Part shown: piece after piece, positions 1-5,917 of the stretch
How positions within the stretch are numbered: position 1 is the stretch's first letter
How the letters are laid out: every line of letters starts with the position of its first letter
Assembly (NCBI GenBank): GCA_019637645.1
Contig: JAHBVH010000136.1
Span: forward strand, 1 to 8,492
Direction: 5' to 3'
Length of the DNA stretch: 8,492 nt
Origin: Caldilineaceae bacterium
GTDB lineage: Bacteria > Chloroflexota > Anaerolineae > Caldilineales > Caldilineaceae
Notes under the pieces: model-generated
Told to the model about the DNA's origin: nothing
The model's input: the letters and a program-made list of their open reading frames with translations, nothing else
Databases searched by the model: none
Position numbers and translations under genes: made by a program

Positions 1-793
1 ACCCACGTCGTCCTGTAATATAAGCCTCCGTCAACTCTTCTTTGGGGGCGGTAAAGAGGCGCCGGGTGCTATTGAACTCGACCAATTTGCCTAGCCAAAA
101 GAAGCCCGTGTAGTCGGAGGCGCGCGCGGCTTGCTGCATATTATGGGTGACAATCACGATCGTATAGGTTGTAGCCAACTCCCGCATCAAATCTTCTACA
201 CTCAGGGTTGCCACCGGGTCAAGCGCCGAACAGGGCTCATCCATTAAGATGACTTCCGGCTTTACCGCGATGGTACGGGCAATGCAGAGCCGCTGCTGTT
301 GACCGGGATTTAGATCCAACGCAGAATCCCGCAGCCGGTGCTTGACTTCGTCCCACAGGGCTGCCCGCTGAAGGCTTTCTTGGACAATCTGATCAAGCTC
401 ATTCTTTTTGGGGGTCATGCCCAAGACACGCGGCCCAAAGGCTACATTTTCATAGACGCTCTGGGGAAATGGATTAGGCCGTTGGAACACCATGCCAATG
501 CGTCGGCGTAGGTCTACAACATCGACGTCGCTGTCGTAGATATTTTTGCCATCCAGGAGTGCTTGACCAGTGGCGCGTGTCTTGCTAATGGTATCATTCA
601 TGCGATTGAGTGAACGCAAAAAGGTGGACTTGCCACAACCGGACGGGCCAATGAGTGCGGTAATTTTATGCTGTGGGATTGGTAGATTCAATTCCCGTAA
701 TGCCTGAAAGTCGCCATAGTAAAAACTAAAATTTTTAACTTCGAGCTTCGGCTGTGTCCCGCTGCGCCCTGGCGCAGTTGGTGGATTGCTCAT
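1..793 (-). CDS. pstB: Phosphate ABC transporter ATP-binding protein (PstB type), second copy, with non-consensus signature; 3' end at window edge
   Basis: This is an ATPase subunit of the Pst phosphate importer and should bind the cytoplasmic face of PstA/PstC. I read 264 residues. The last codons give YITGRRG, where PstB proteins normally end (YITGRFG), and base 1 fits the first base of a stop, so probably only the stop codon is missing. Visible motifs are Walker [10 protein letters not shown] (49-57), Q-loop MVFQ with Gln104, Walker B VILMDEP with catalytic Glu186, D-loop SALDP (189-193) and switch His217. The ABC signature, normally LSGGQ, reads LNPGQ (161-165). Asn162 is AAT (308-310) and Pro163 is CCC (305-307), so this is not a one-base error. 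I chose the ATG at 793 because AAGGAG lies 7 nt upstream of it; the in-frame ATG at 799 would have only 1 nt of spacing. It follows the other pstB-like gene after a 116-nt gap. Family assignment is firm; the split of roles with its partner is inference. Confidence 0.95.
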   Translation of the reverse strand, partial: MSNPPTAPGRSGTQPKLEVKNFSFYYGDFQALRELNLPIPQHKITALIGPSGCGKSTFLRSLNRMNDTISKTRATGQALLDGKNIYDSDVDVVDLRRRIGMVFQRPNPFPQSVYENVAFGPRVLGMTPKKNELDQIVQESLQRAALWDEVKHRLRDSALDLNPGQQQRLCIARTIAVKPEVILMDEPCSALDPVATLSVEDLMRELATTYTIVIVTHNMQQAARASDYTGFFWLGKLVEFNSTRRLFTAPKEELTEAYITGRRG

Positions 794-800
794 AAGCATT

Positions 801-806
801 CTCCTT
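801..806 (-). promoter_or_regulatory. Ribosome binding site fixing the start of the second pstB
   Basis: AAGGAG on the minus strand lies 7 nt before the ATG at 793 and only 1 nt before the ATG at 799. This favours the downstream start. Confidence 0.7.
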
Positions 807-810
807 AATC

Positions 811-850
811 AGGAACGAATTGTCAAGGAACGAATTGTCAAGGAACGAAC
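811..850. repeat. 15-bp tandem repeat, 2.7 copies, between the two pstB genes
   Basis: The unit AGGAACGAATTGTCA occurs at 811-825 and 826-840, and its first nine bases recur at 841-849. It lies in the 116-nt gap between the two ATPase genes; the rest of that gap (851-909) holds no gene. Just beyond it, CGTTCC (855-860) is complementary to GGAACG inside each copy (842-847, 827-832, 812-817). In the pst transcript three alternative 6-bp hairpins could therefore form ahead of the second ATPase's ribosome binding site. Each copy also contains TTGACA on the transcribed (minus) strand. No function is known to me. It could be a slippage product, a regulator site or an RNA element. Confidence 0.8.
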
Positions 851-909
851 ATGCCGTTCCCCGGTACGGCCCCCTGGGCGTGCGCGGCTTAGATCACGGC
901 TGGGAGCGC

Positions 910-1668
910 TTAGCCGAAGCGGCCCGTAATATAGTCTTCGGTTCGTTTATTTTGCGGTTGGACAAAAATCTTGTCCGCGGTTCCCACTTCTACCAAGCTG
1001 CCATCCAACAAGAAAGCCGCTTGATCGGCCACCCGGGCCGCTTGTTGGACGCTGTGGGGCACCATGATAATGGTGTAGCGCTTCTTCAATTCGTATAGTG
1101 ATTCCTCTACGGTGGCTGTAGACAAAGGATCAAGCCCCGAGGTCGGGTTATCCAACAAGATCACATCGGGCTCAAGAGCGAGGCTGCGCGCCAGGCAAAG
1201 ACGCTGCTTCTGCCCACCCGAAAGGGCAAAGGCCGAGCTGTGAAGACGATCTTGTACTTCCTCCCAAAGCGCGGCCTGCTGGAGCGAACGCACAACCCGA
1301 TCCTCCAATTCGCTCTGGTTGCGGATGCCAGCCATTTTTAGGCCATAGGTCAAATTGTCATAGATGGAGCCTGGGAGGGGGGTGGGGATGGCAAAAACCA
1401 TGCTGATGCGGCGGCGCAAGTGGTAGACATTGACACCTCTTGCAAAGATATCAGCACCATCAAACAAAATTTGCCCTTGATGGCGTCCCCCTTCATCGAG
1501 ATCCGAAAGACGGTTGAGCAGGCGTAGGAGGGTTGATTTCCCACTGCGGGCTGGACCAAAGAGCACAAAAACCTCGTTAGGCTGAATTGTCAACGAGATA
1601 TTGCTGAGCGCTTCGGTGCCATCGCTATATGTATAGTAGATATTCTGAAGAGAAAGAATCGGCGGCAT
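910..1668 (-). CDS. pstB: Phosphate ABC transporter ATP-binding protein (PstB type), first copy, with degenerate catalytic site
   Basis: This 252-residue ABC ATPase of the PstB family ends in the typical TEDYITGRFG tail. Walker A is GPARSGKST (38-46), the signature LSGGQ (149-153) is canonical, the D-loop is SGLDP (177-181) and the switch His is 205. Two catalytic elements are missing. The Q-loop reads MVFA instead of MVFQ, with Ala93 encoded by GCC at 1390-1392. Walker B reads VILLDNP instead of DEP, with Asn174 encoded by AAC at 1147-1149. Each needs at least two base changes from the consensus codon, so sequencing error is unlikely. I chose the ATG at 1668 because AAAGGA (1675-1680) lies 6 nt upstream and the gene then begins 16 nt after pstA. 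An upstream in-frame ATG at 1722 would overlap pstA and add 18 atypical residues. Alone it should hydrolyse ATP poorly. Its intact signature could complete the active site of the other PstB, so a heterodimer is the best reading (inference). Confidence 0.95.
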   Translation of the reverse strand: MPPILSLQNIYYTYSDGTEALSNISLTIQPNEVFVLFGPARSGKSTLLRLLNRLSDLDEGGRHQGQILFDGADIFARGVNVYHLRRRISMVFAIPTPLPGSIYDNLTYGLKMAGIRNQSELEDRVVRSLQQAALWEEVQDRLHSSAFALSGGQKQRLCLARSLALEPDVILLDNPTSGLDPLSTATVEESLYELKKRYTIIMVPHSVQQAARVADQAAFLLDGSLVEVGTADKIFVQPQNKRTEDYITGRFG

Positions 1669-1684
1669 GAAAGATCCTTTGTGA

Positions 1685-2530
1685 TTACCATTCGCGATTG
1701 CGGCGCATATTCGTGCGTACAAGGGTTGCGACTAGGGTCAGGGCCAGGACGATGAGCAGAAGCACCAGCGCCGTCCCGTATTGCAGAGAAAGGGGCATGC
1801 CGGGCACTTGGGTTGCAATCACATAGAGATGGTAGGGCAGCGCCATAGTTTGATCAAAAGCCGAATGGGGCAGTTCGGGCAAGTAGAAGGCGGCAACGGT
1901 AAAGAGAATGGGTGCAGTCTCGCCCGCGGCGCGACCAAGGCCCAGGATGACCCCGGTGATAATGCCCGGCATGGCATGGGGCAAGACTTGGTGACGAATG
2001 GTCTGCCAACGCGTTGCGCCCAGGCTGAGGCTAACCGTCCGAAATTGTTGAGGCACGCTGGTGATCGCTTCCTCGGCGGTGCTGATGACAACCGGAAGCG
2101 TGAGGATGCCCAACGTCAGGGAGCCCGCCAAGATCGAGGTGCCAAAGCCCAGAAAGAGCACGAAGGCACCTAGCCCAAAGAGGCCATAGACGATGGACGG
2201 AATGCCTGCTAGGTTGACAATTGCTAGGCGTACCCAGCGGGTTAGGCGATTTTCACCAGCGTATTCGGCCAAGTAGATCGCCGCGGCAATCGCCAGCGGG
2301 AAGGCGGCAATGGCCGTCCCAAAGGTTAACAGCACCGTGCCCAGGAGCGCGGGCATAATGCCCCCCTCGCGCATGCCATTCCTTGGCGGCGCGGTGAGAA
2401 ATTCCCAAGAGAGTGTGCCGATGCCCTGATAAATGACAAAGCCGATGACGAAGACAATTGGCAAAATGACGATAGCGGCCATCGACGAGATGAGCAGGAT
2501 GGCCAATCGATTACTTTGTTGGCGACGCAT
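1685..2530 (-). CDS. pstA: Phosphate ABC transporter permease PstA
   Basis: This is an inner-membrane channel subunit of the Pst importer, 281 residues, which should pair with PstC. About six hydrophobic segments are visible, the first at roughly residues 10-34, then around 61-90, 103-127, 131-150, 186-215 and 250-271. The EAA-type cytoplasmic loop that contacts the ATPases lies at about 161-190 (QQFRTVSLSLGATRWQ...LP). It is followed by GRAAGETAP (199-207), a motif typical of PstA. The ATG at 2530 is preceded by AAAGGAG 8 nt upstream. It starts 18 nt after pstC ends and is followed after 16 nt by the first pstB, so one transcript is likely. Its charged C-terminus (TNMRRNREW) is short. I see nothing broken. 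PstA versus PstC is decided by the GETAP motif and the gene order, with high confidence. Confidence 0.95.
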   Translation of the reverse strand: MRRQQSNRLAILLISSMAAIVILPIVFVIGFVIYQGIGTLSWEFLTAPPRNGMREGGIMPALLGTVLLTFGTAIAAFPLAIAAAIYLAEYAGENRLTRWVRLAIVNLAGIPSIVYGLFGLGAFVLFLGFGTSILAGSLTLGILTLPVVISTAEEAITSVPQQFRTVSLSLGATRWQTIRHQVLPHAMPGIITGVILGLGRAAGETAPILFTVAAFYLPELPHSAFDQTMALPYHLYVIATQVPGMPLSLQYGTALVLLLIVLALTLVATLVRTNMRRNREW

Positions 2531-2548
2531 AAAGTCTTCTCCTTTGTG

Positions 2549-3493
2549 TTAGAGTTGGCCGCTTCGTCGCCGCTTGGCCGGAATGCCCACCAGGCGATTG
2601 GCCAAGGCATTGATGGCAAAGGTGATCAGGAAGAGCACAATGCCAATGCCAAAGAGGACACTGTAATGGAGGCTGCCCTGGGAAACTTCCCCCATCTCGG
2701 CAGCAATGGTGGCCGTCATCGTACGGACGGGCTGTAAAAAGATGGCACCATCCAGGGCCGGGATATTCGCCGCATTCCCAGTTACCATCATGACGGCCAT
2801 GGTTTCGCCAATGGCCCGCCCAATCCCTAACATGACCGCAATGACCAAGCCCGAGCGTGCCGAGGGGAGGACGACACGCCAGATGGTTTGCCATTGGGTT
2901 GCACCAATGGCAAGGGCCCCGTCCCGATACTCTTTTGGCACCGCGTATAGGGCATCCTCGGCAATGCTGATAATGGTTGGTAGTGACATATAGGCCAAGA
3001 TCAGCGCACCAGTAAAGGCGGTAAGCCCTGTGGGCGCGCCCAGTTGTTGGATAAGCGGTGCCAAGGCGACCCAGCCCAGAAAGCCCAAGACAATCGAGGG
3101 AATCCCGGCGAGCATTTCAATCAAAGGCTTGAGAATTTCGCGCTGCCAAGGTGGCGCGATCTCCCCTAGGTAGATCGCGGTAATCACCCCCAGGGGCACC
3201 GCAATGATCACTGCACCAATGGTGACCAAGAATGAACCAACCAGAAGTGGGGTTAGGCCATAGAGCGCGTCAATGGGATACCACCGTGTGCCGAAGAGTT
3301 GGCGGAGTGGAATGTCGAGAAAGGCGGGGAGCCCTTCACGCAGCAGAAAGAAAAAGATCAGACCGATGATTACAATCGTCGAGAGGCCCGCCAATTTAAT
3401 GAGATTTTCGATTAGCCATTCACCCCAGCGTAGTTCGCTACGGTTGGTGGCCGTGGTCGTAGAAAGTTGTGAACTGTGTTCTGCGGCTGTCAT
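2549..3493 (-). CDS. pstC: Phosphate ABC transporter permease PstC
   Basis: This is the second channel subunit of the Pst importer, 314 residues, partner of PstA. It has a polar N-terminal tail of about 30 residues and a first membrane segment near 31-51. A long periplasmic loop follows, then hydrophobic stretches near 79-108, 124-148, 157-178, 214-238 and 287-307. The EAA-type loop runs from about 188 (EYRDGALAIGATQWQ) to 215 and is followed by GRAIGETMAV, typical of PstC. I chose the ATG at 3493; longer in-frame readings run back into pstS. The AAAGGAG for this start (3505-3511) overlaps the last codons and stop of pstS with a rather long 11-nt spacer. The gene begins only 8 nt after the pstS stop, so translation of the two is probably coupled. 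Confidence 0.95.
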   Translation of the reverse strand: MTAAEHSSQLSTTTATNRSELRWGEWLIENLIKLAGLSTIVIIGLIFFFLLREGLPAFLDIPLRQLFGTRWYPIDALYGLTPLLVGSFLVTIGAVIIAVPLGVITAIYLGEIAPPWQREILKPLIEMLAGIPSIVLGFLGWVALAPLIQQLGAPTGLTAFTGALILAYMSLPTIISIAEDALYAVPKEYRDGALAIGATQWQTIWRVVLPSARSGLVIAVMLGIGRAIGETMAVMMVTGNAANIPALDGAIFLQPVRTMTATIAAEMGEVSQGSLHYSVLFGIGIVLFLITFAINALANRLVGIPAKRRRSGQL

Positions 3494-3501
3494 GGGTCGC
3501 T

Positions 3502-4449
3502 TTACTCCTTTGGTAGCGGGACAAAGCCCAGCTCGGCCACAATGGTTTGTCCCTCCGGGCCTAGAATCCAATCTAGGTAATCGCGAATCGCACCGGTTGG
3601 CTCCCCTGCGGTGTACATATAAAGGTCACGGGAGATGGGGTAACTGCCATCCGCGCCACTCTCGACGGAGGGCAAGACGTAGGGGGCGTTGGCATCCACC
3701 GCTACGGCGACTAGCTTTTCGTGGGCTGGGTCGACATAGCCGAAGCCGTCGTAGCCAATCGCATTGGGGTTACGGCGTAATTCGCTGGTGATCCCTACGG
3801 AAGAGGGCATCAGGAGGGTTTGGGGCGCAAAGATATCGTTGTTTTCGCTGTTGCCCTTGCGTAACACCTCTTCGAGAAAGTAGACGTGCGTCCCCGAATT
3901 GGTCTCGCGCGAGAGGAGGACAATCGGCGCATCATTGCCACCGACATCTTTCCAATTGGTAATACGCCCGGTGTAGATATCAGCCAACTGATCAATCGTT
4001 AGCCGATCAATCGGGTTTTCCGGATTGACAATAACGGCTAGTGCGTCAATGGCAACCACATACTCAATTGGCTCAATCTGGTTTGCCTCAGCCGCCGCAA
4101 TCTCTTCTTCCTTCATCTGGCGCGAGGCATTGGCAATGTCAACCGTGCCATTGATCAAGGCGGCAATACCTGTGCCTGTGCCGCCCCCCGTGACGGCAAT
4201 CGAAATATCAGGATGTAGCGTGCGGTAGCGTTCTGCCCAGGCGAGCGCGAGGTTAACCAGGGTGTCGGAACCCTTGTTTTGAATGGCGCGGCCGGTGCTG
4301 CCCGCGCTGGCGGGGGAGCTGCCTGTTGCGCGACACGCCACTACAGTTAAAAGCAGCAATAGCCCTAATGCGCTCATGGTGAGTATGCCATAGTGGCTAT
4401 GGGAAAGGTGGCTTGGCCCGCCAGCCTTTGCTGCACATTTTTTTTGCAT
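3502..4449 (-). CDS. pstS: Periplasmic phosphate-binding lipoprotein PstS
   Basis: This is the substrate-binding protein that captures inorganic phosphate outside the membrane and delivers it to PstC/PstA; 315 residues. The N-terminus has basic residues, a hydrophobic run (about 22-38) and a lipobox-like LTVVAC with Cys39, so it is probably lipid-anchored. Phosphate-pocket signatures typical of the family are visible: GSDT (60-63), TGGGTGTG (87-94), SR (109-110) and SRETNSGT (180-187), plus IGYDGFGYV further on. I chose the ATG at 4449. An upstream in-frame ATG at 4512 would add 21 residues that run through the ribosome binding site. AAGGAG (4463-4468) stands 13 nt before the ATG, which is longer than usual. 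It is the first gene of the pst operon, behind a likely promoter at 4542-4570. A run of eight A residues lies just inside the gene. Confidence 0.95.
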   Translation of the reverse strand: MQKKCAAKAGGPSHLSHSHYGILTMSALGLLLLLTVVACRATGSSPASAGSTGRAIQNKGSDTLVNLALAWAERYRTLHPDISIAVTGGGTGTGIAALINGTVDIANASRQMKEEEIAAAEANQIEPIEYVVAIDALAVIVNPENPIDRLTIDQLADIYTGRITNWKDVGGNDAPIVLLSRETNSGTHVYFLEEVLRKGNSENNDIFAPQTLLMPSSVGITSELRRNPNAIGYDGFGYVDPAHEKLVAVAVDANAPYVLPSVESGADGSYPISRDLYMYTAGEPTGAIRDYLDWILGPEGQTIVAELGFVPLPKE

Positions 4450-4462
4450 ACGTTCTTCTTTT

Positions 4463-4468
4463 CTCCTT
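4463..4468 (-). promoter_or_regulatory. pstS ribosome binding site with long spacing
   Basis: AAGGAG stands 13 nt upstream of the pstS ATG at 4449. No other in-frame ATG lies between it and the start. The spacing is unusual but supports the choice against the longer 4512 start. Confidence 0.5.
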
Positions 4469-4541
4469 ATCGGTAAACACCTCCATCCGGCGCGAAAAAG
4501 GGCGTCACGCACATGTCATGGGTGTGTGGCGATGCCGCTAT

Positions 4542-4570
4542 AGTGTACCCGATCCAAATAATATTAACAA
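4542..4570 (-). promoter_or_regulatory. Putative sigma70-type promoter of the pst operon
   Basis: On the minus strand TTGTTA (4565-4570) and TACACT (4542-4547) are separated by exactly 17 nt, each matching 4 of 6 consensus bases. Transcription would start near 4535 and leave an untranslated leader of about 85 nt before pstS. The -35 box overlaps a palindrome (4563-4579), suggesting control at this promoter. Pst operons are classically induced by phosphate starvation. I see no convincing pair of PhoB-type direct repeats. Confidence 0.45.
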
Positions 4571-4579
4571 TGTGTTAAT
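4563..4579. promoter_or_regulatory. Perfect 7-3-7 palindrome over the pstS -35 box
   Basis: ATTAACA (4563-4569), ATG, TGTTAAT (4573-4579) is a perfect inverted repeat. It overlaps the proposed -35 element of pstS, which fits an operator or activator site. Each arm contains TTAACA, resembling the half-site of Bacillus PhoP boxes, but here the halves are inverted, whereas Pho boxes are direct repeats. The identity of the regulator is unknown. Confidence 0.5.
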
Positions 4580-4690
4580 GCTTGCGAAATGGTGACAGTT
4601 CGAGCGGTGTCCCCTTCTAGGGTACCTAAAAATCTGTTGGGCCTAGCCTTTTCTGCCCAGCCTGCTTCTTTGTCGCTGCTATTGCCGAAC

Positions 4691-4719
4691 TTGCCTATCC
4701 CTTTTCTTTAGTATACAAT
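4691..4719 (+). promoter_or_regulatory. Putative promoter of the tyrosine recombinase gene
   Basis: TTGCCT (4691-4696) and TACAAT (4714-4719) are 17 nt apart and match the consensus at 4 and 5 of 6 positions. The predicted start of transcription is near 4726. That lies within the left arm of the 15-bp inverted repeat at 4717-4753, so anything bound there should affect this promoter. Confidence 0.45.
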
Positions 4720-4753
4720 ACATACGCATAAATCTTACTTATGCGTATGTATT
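4717..4753. repeat. Perfect 15-bp inverted repeat with 7-bp spacer ahead of the recombinase gene
   Basis: The left arm AATACATACGCATAA (4717-4731) and right arm TTATGCGTATGTATT (4739-4753) are exact reverse complements around the asymmetric spacer ATCTTAC (4732-4738). The repeat ends 23 nt before the recombinase ATG. Two inverted binding arms around a 6-8 bp spacer are the known layout of tyrosine-recombinase core sites (loxP, dif, lambda core). It could therefore be this enzyme's recombination or binding site, or an operator for its gene. A transcript terminator is less likely, because the predicted start of transcription falls inside the left arm and no T-run follows. Confidence 0.8.
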
Positions 4754-4776
4754 AATCCGATAAAAAGGAAGGCTCT

Positions 4777-5856
4777 ATGGCCGCCAAAACAACAAAAGTA
4801 GCGCAGCAGGCCGCCGATCAATCCGCTGATCAACCAGAGAAAAAACAGCTCCCCGTCGCGACGACCGATCTACAGGCCGCCGGGCAAATCGCCAACTACC
4901 ATGCGGCACAACGCCGCTTTGATGATTACTTGGGGCGCAAGGCAACCAATACCGTCACGGCGCAGCGCACGGATTTACGCCAATTCTCGACCTATTTGCA
5001 AGAGGCCAGCATCCGCAGCGCACCCAACGCCGATCAACTACAAACAGAACCGAGCGCTTGGCATGGTGTCACTTGGGGGATCGTCGATGGTTTTGTCAAA
5101 TGGCAACTAGCACAAGGCCACGCCATCTCCTCCATCAATCGCCGTTTGAGCACGATAAAAGTCTATGCGAAGTTAGCTTCACAAGCTGGACTCATTGACC
5201 CCCAAGAGTTGGCCCTGATCAAGACGGTCACGGGCTATGCAAAGGGTGAAGCCAAGCGTGTAGATGCCCGCCGCCCCGTCACACGGGTTGGCGACAAGAA
5301 AAGCGCCCCCACCCGCATCTCCCATGCCCAAGCGAACCAACTCAAGGCCCACCCCGATACGCCCCAAGGGCGACGCGATGCCCTCCTCATGTGCCTGTTG
5401 CTCGAACATGGTCTACGGGTTGGCGAAGTGGTCTTGCTCCGTGCCGAAAACTTCGATCTCGCAATGGGCGTCTTTTATTTCGACCGGCCCAAAGTGGACG
5501 CCGAACAGATTCACCAGCTCACCCAGGACACCCGCCGCGCGCTACAGGTCTATGTCCAGGCTGGTGATGCGCCAACCCAAGGGCCACTCCTGCGTGGCTC
5601 CCGCAAAAGCGGCGCGTTGACCCATGCGGGCATCTCGGCCCGTGCGATCCAGGCGCGTGTCAGCTTTCTTGGCGAACAGATTGGCCTCTTTGACCTCTCC
5701 CCGCATGATTGTCGCCACTACTGGGCAACCTACTGGGCCAAAAAAGTAGATCTTCTGCGCCTCCAGGAAGCCGGTGGCTGGTCTAGCCTAGAGATGCCCC
5801 GGCGCTATGTAGAGCGCAGTCAAATCGCCAATACCGGGATGACCAACGAAGCGTGA
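4777..5856 (+). CDS. Tyrosine recombinase (XerC/XerD/phage-integrase family)
   Basis: This 359-residue site-specific recombinase should cut and rejoin DNA through a 3'-phosphotyrosine link. The first 35 residues are polar and rich in Ala, Gln and Lys. An N-terminal SAM-like core-binding domain spans about 38-145, and the catalytic domain about 180-350. The complete catalytic set is visible: Arg214 in EHGLRVGE, Lys239 in FDRPKVD, His310 and Arg313 in SPHDCRHYWAT, Trp335 in the final His/Trp position (EAGGWSS) and nucleophile Tyr344 in RRYVE. It should be active. The ATG at 4777 is preceded by AAGGAAGG (4765-4772). It stands alone on the plus strand between the pst operon and a heme-linked unit, with no excisionase, transposase or phage gene in view. 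The upstream 15-7-15 inverted repeat is a candidate binding site. It is longer than typical XerC/XerD (about 300 residues), and I would not call it a chromosome-dimer resolvase without a dif site. Confidence 0.9.
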   Translation: MAAKTTKVAQQAADQSADQPEKKQLPVATTDLQAAGQIANYHAAQRRFDDYLGRKATNTVTAQRTDLRQFSTYLQEASIRSAPNADQLQTEPSAWHGVTWGIVDGFVKWQLAQGHAISSINRRLSTIKVYAKLASQAGLIDPQELALIKTVTGYAKGEAKRVDARRPVTRVGDKKSAPTRISHAQANQLKAHPDTPQGRRDALLMCLLLEHGLRVGEVVLLRAENFDLAMGVFYFDRPKVDAEQIHQLTQDTRRALQVYVQAGDAPTQGPLLRGSRKSGALTHAGISARAIQARVSFLGEQIGLFDLSPHDCRHYWATYWAKKVDLLRLQEAGGWSSLEMPRRYVERSQIANTGMTNEA

Positions 5857-5861
5857 ATGAG

Positions 5862-5906
5862 GACGCGGATAAACACAGAGAGACGCGGATTCAAAAAATC
5901 CGCGTC
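5862..5906. repeat. Short direct and inverted repeat cluster (GACGCGGAT)
   Basis: GACGCGGAT occurs at 5862-5870 and 5882-5890 with a 20-bp period, and its reverse complement ATCCGCGTC at 5898-5906. The cluster begins 6 nt after the recombinase stop codon. The pattern recalls dispersed intergenic repeats built from ACGCGGATAAACAC-like words, but from one window I cannot show that it recurs elsewhere. Confidence 0.6.
5882..5906. terminator. Possible bidirectional transcription terminator hairpin
   Basis: GACGCGGATT (5882-5891) and AATCCGCGTC (5897-5906) form a perfect 10-bp stem with a 5-nt loop. It lies between the convergent recombinase (plus) and beta-lactamase remnant/kinase unit (minus). 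The position is right for a shared terminator. The T-run is weak on both sides (CCCCTTTCT on the plus strand), so rho-independent function is uncertain. Confidence 0.5.
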
Positions 5907-5917
5907 CCCTTTCTAGC

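Noticed and set aside
798..826. TTGACA on the minus strand with GAGAAT 17 nt downstream, as a promoter for the second pstB.
   Set aside because: Transcription would begin inside the ATG at 793, the -10 box overlaps the ribosome binding site, and the other TTGACA copy has no -10 partner. The motif is explained by the tandem repeat.
1781..2173. Plus-strand open frame of 130 codons inside pstA.
   Set aside because: It lies antisense to a clear, conserved pstA and its translation has a composition unlike a folded protein. Other long frames opposite pstC, pstS and hemL were set aside for the same reason.
4438..4445. Run of eight A residues just after the pstS start codon, as programmed slippage.
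   Set aside because: The annotated frame is uninterrupted and gives a normal lipoprotein. A homopolymer alone is not evidence of frameshifting.
4405..4488. Small minus-strand reading frame beginning ATGGAGGTG in the pstS leader and running out of frame into pstS.
   Set aside because: It has no ribosome binding site, overlaps the pstS start region and encodes a short, basic, unremarkable peptide.
4638..4659. TGGGC...GCCCA inverted repeat as a terminator or regulatory hairpin.
   Set aside because: Only 5 bp of stem around a 12-nt loop, with no T-run; expected by chance.
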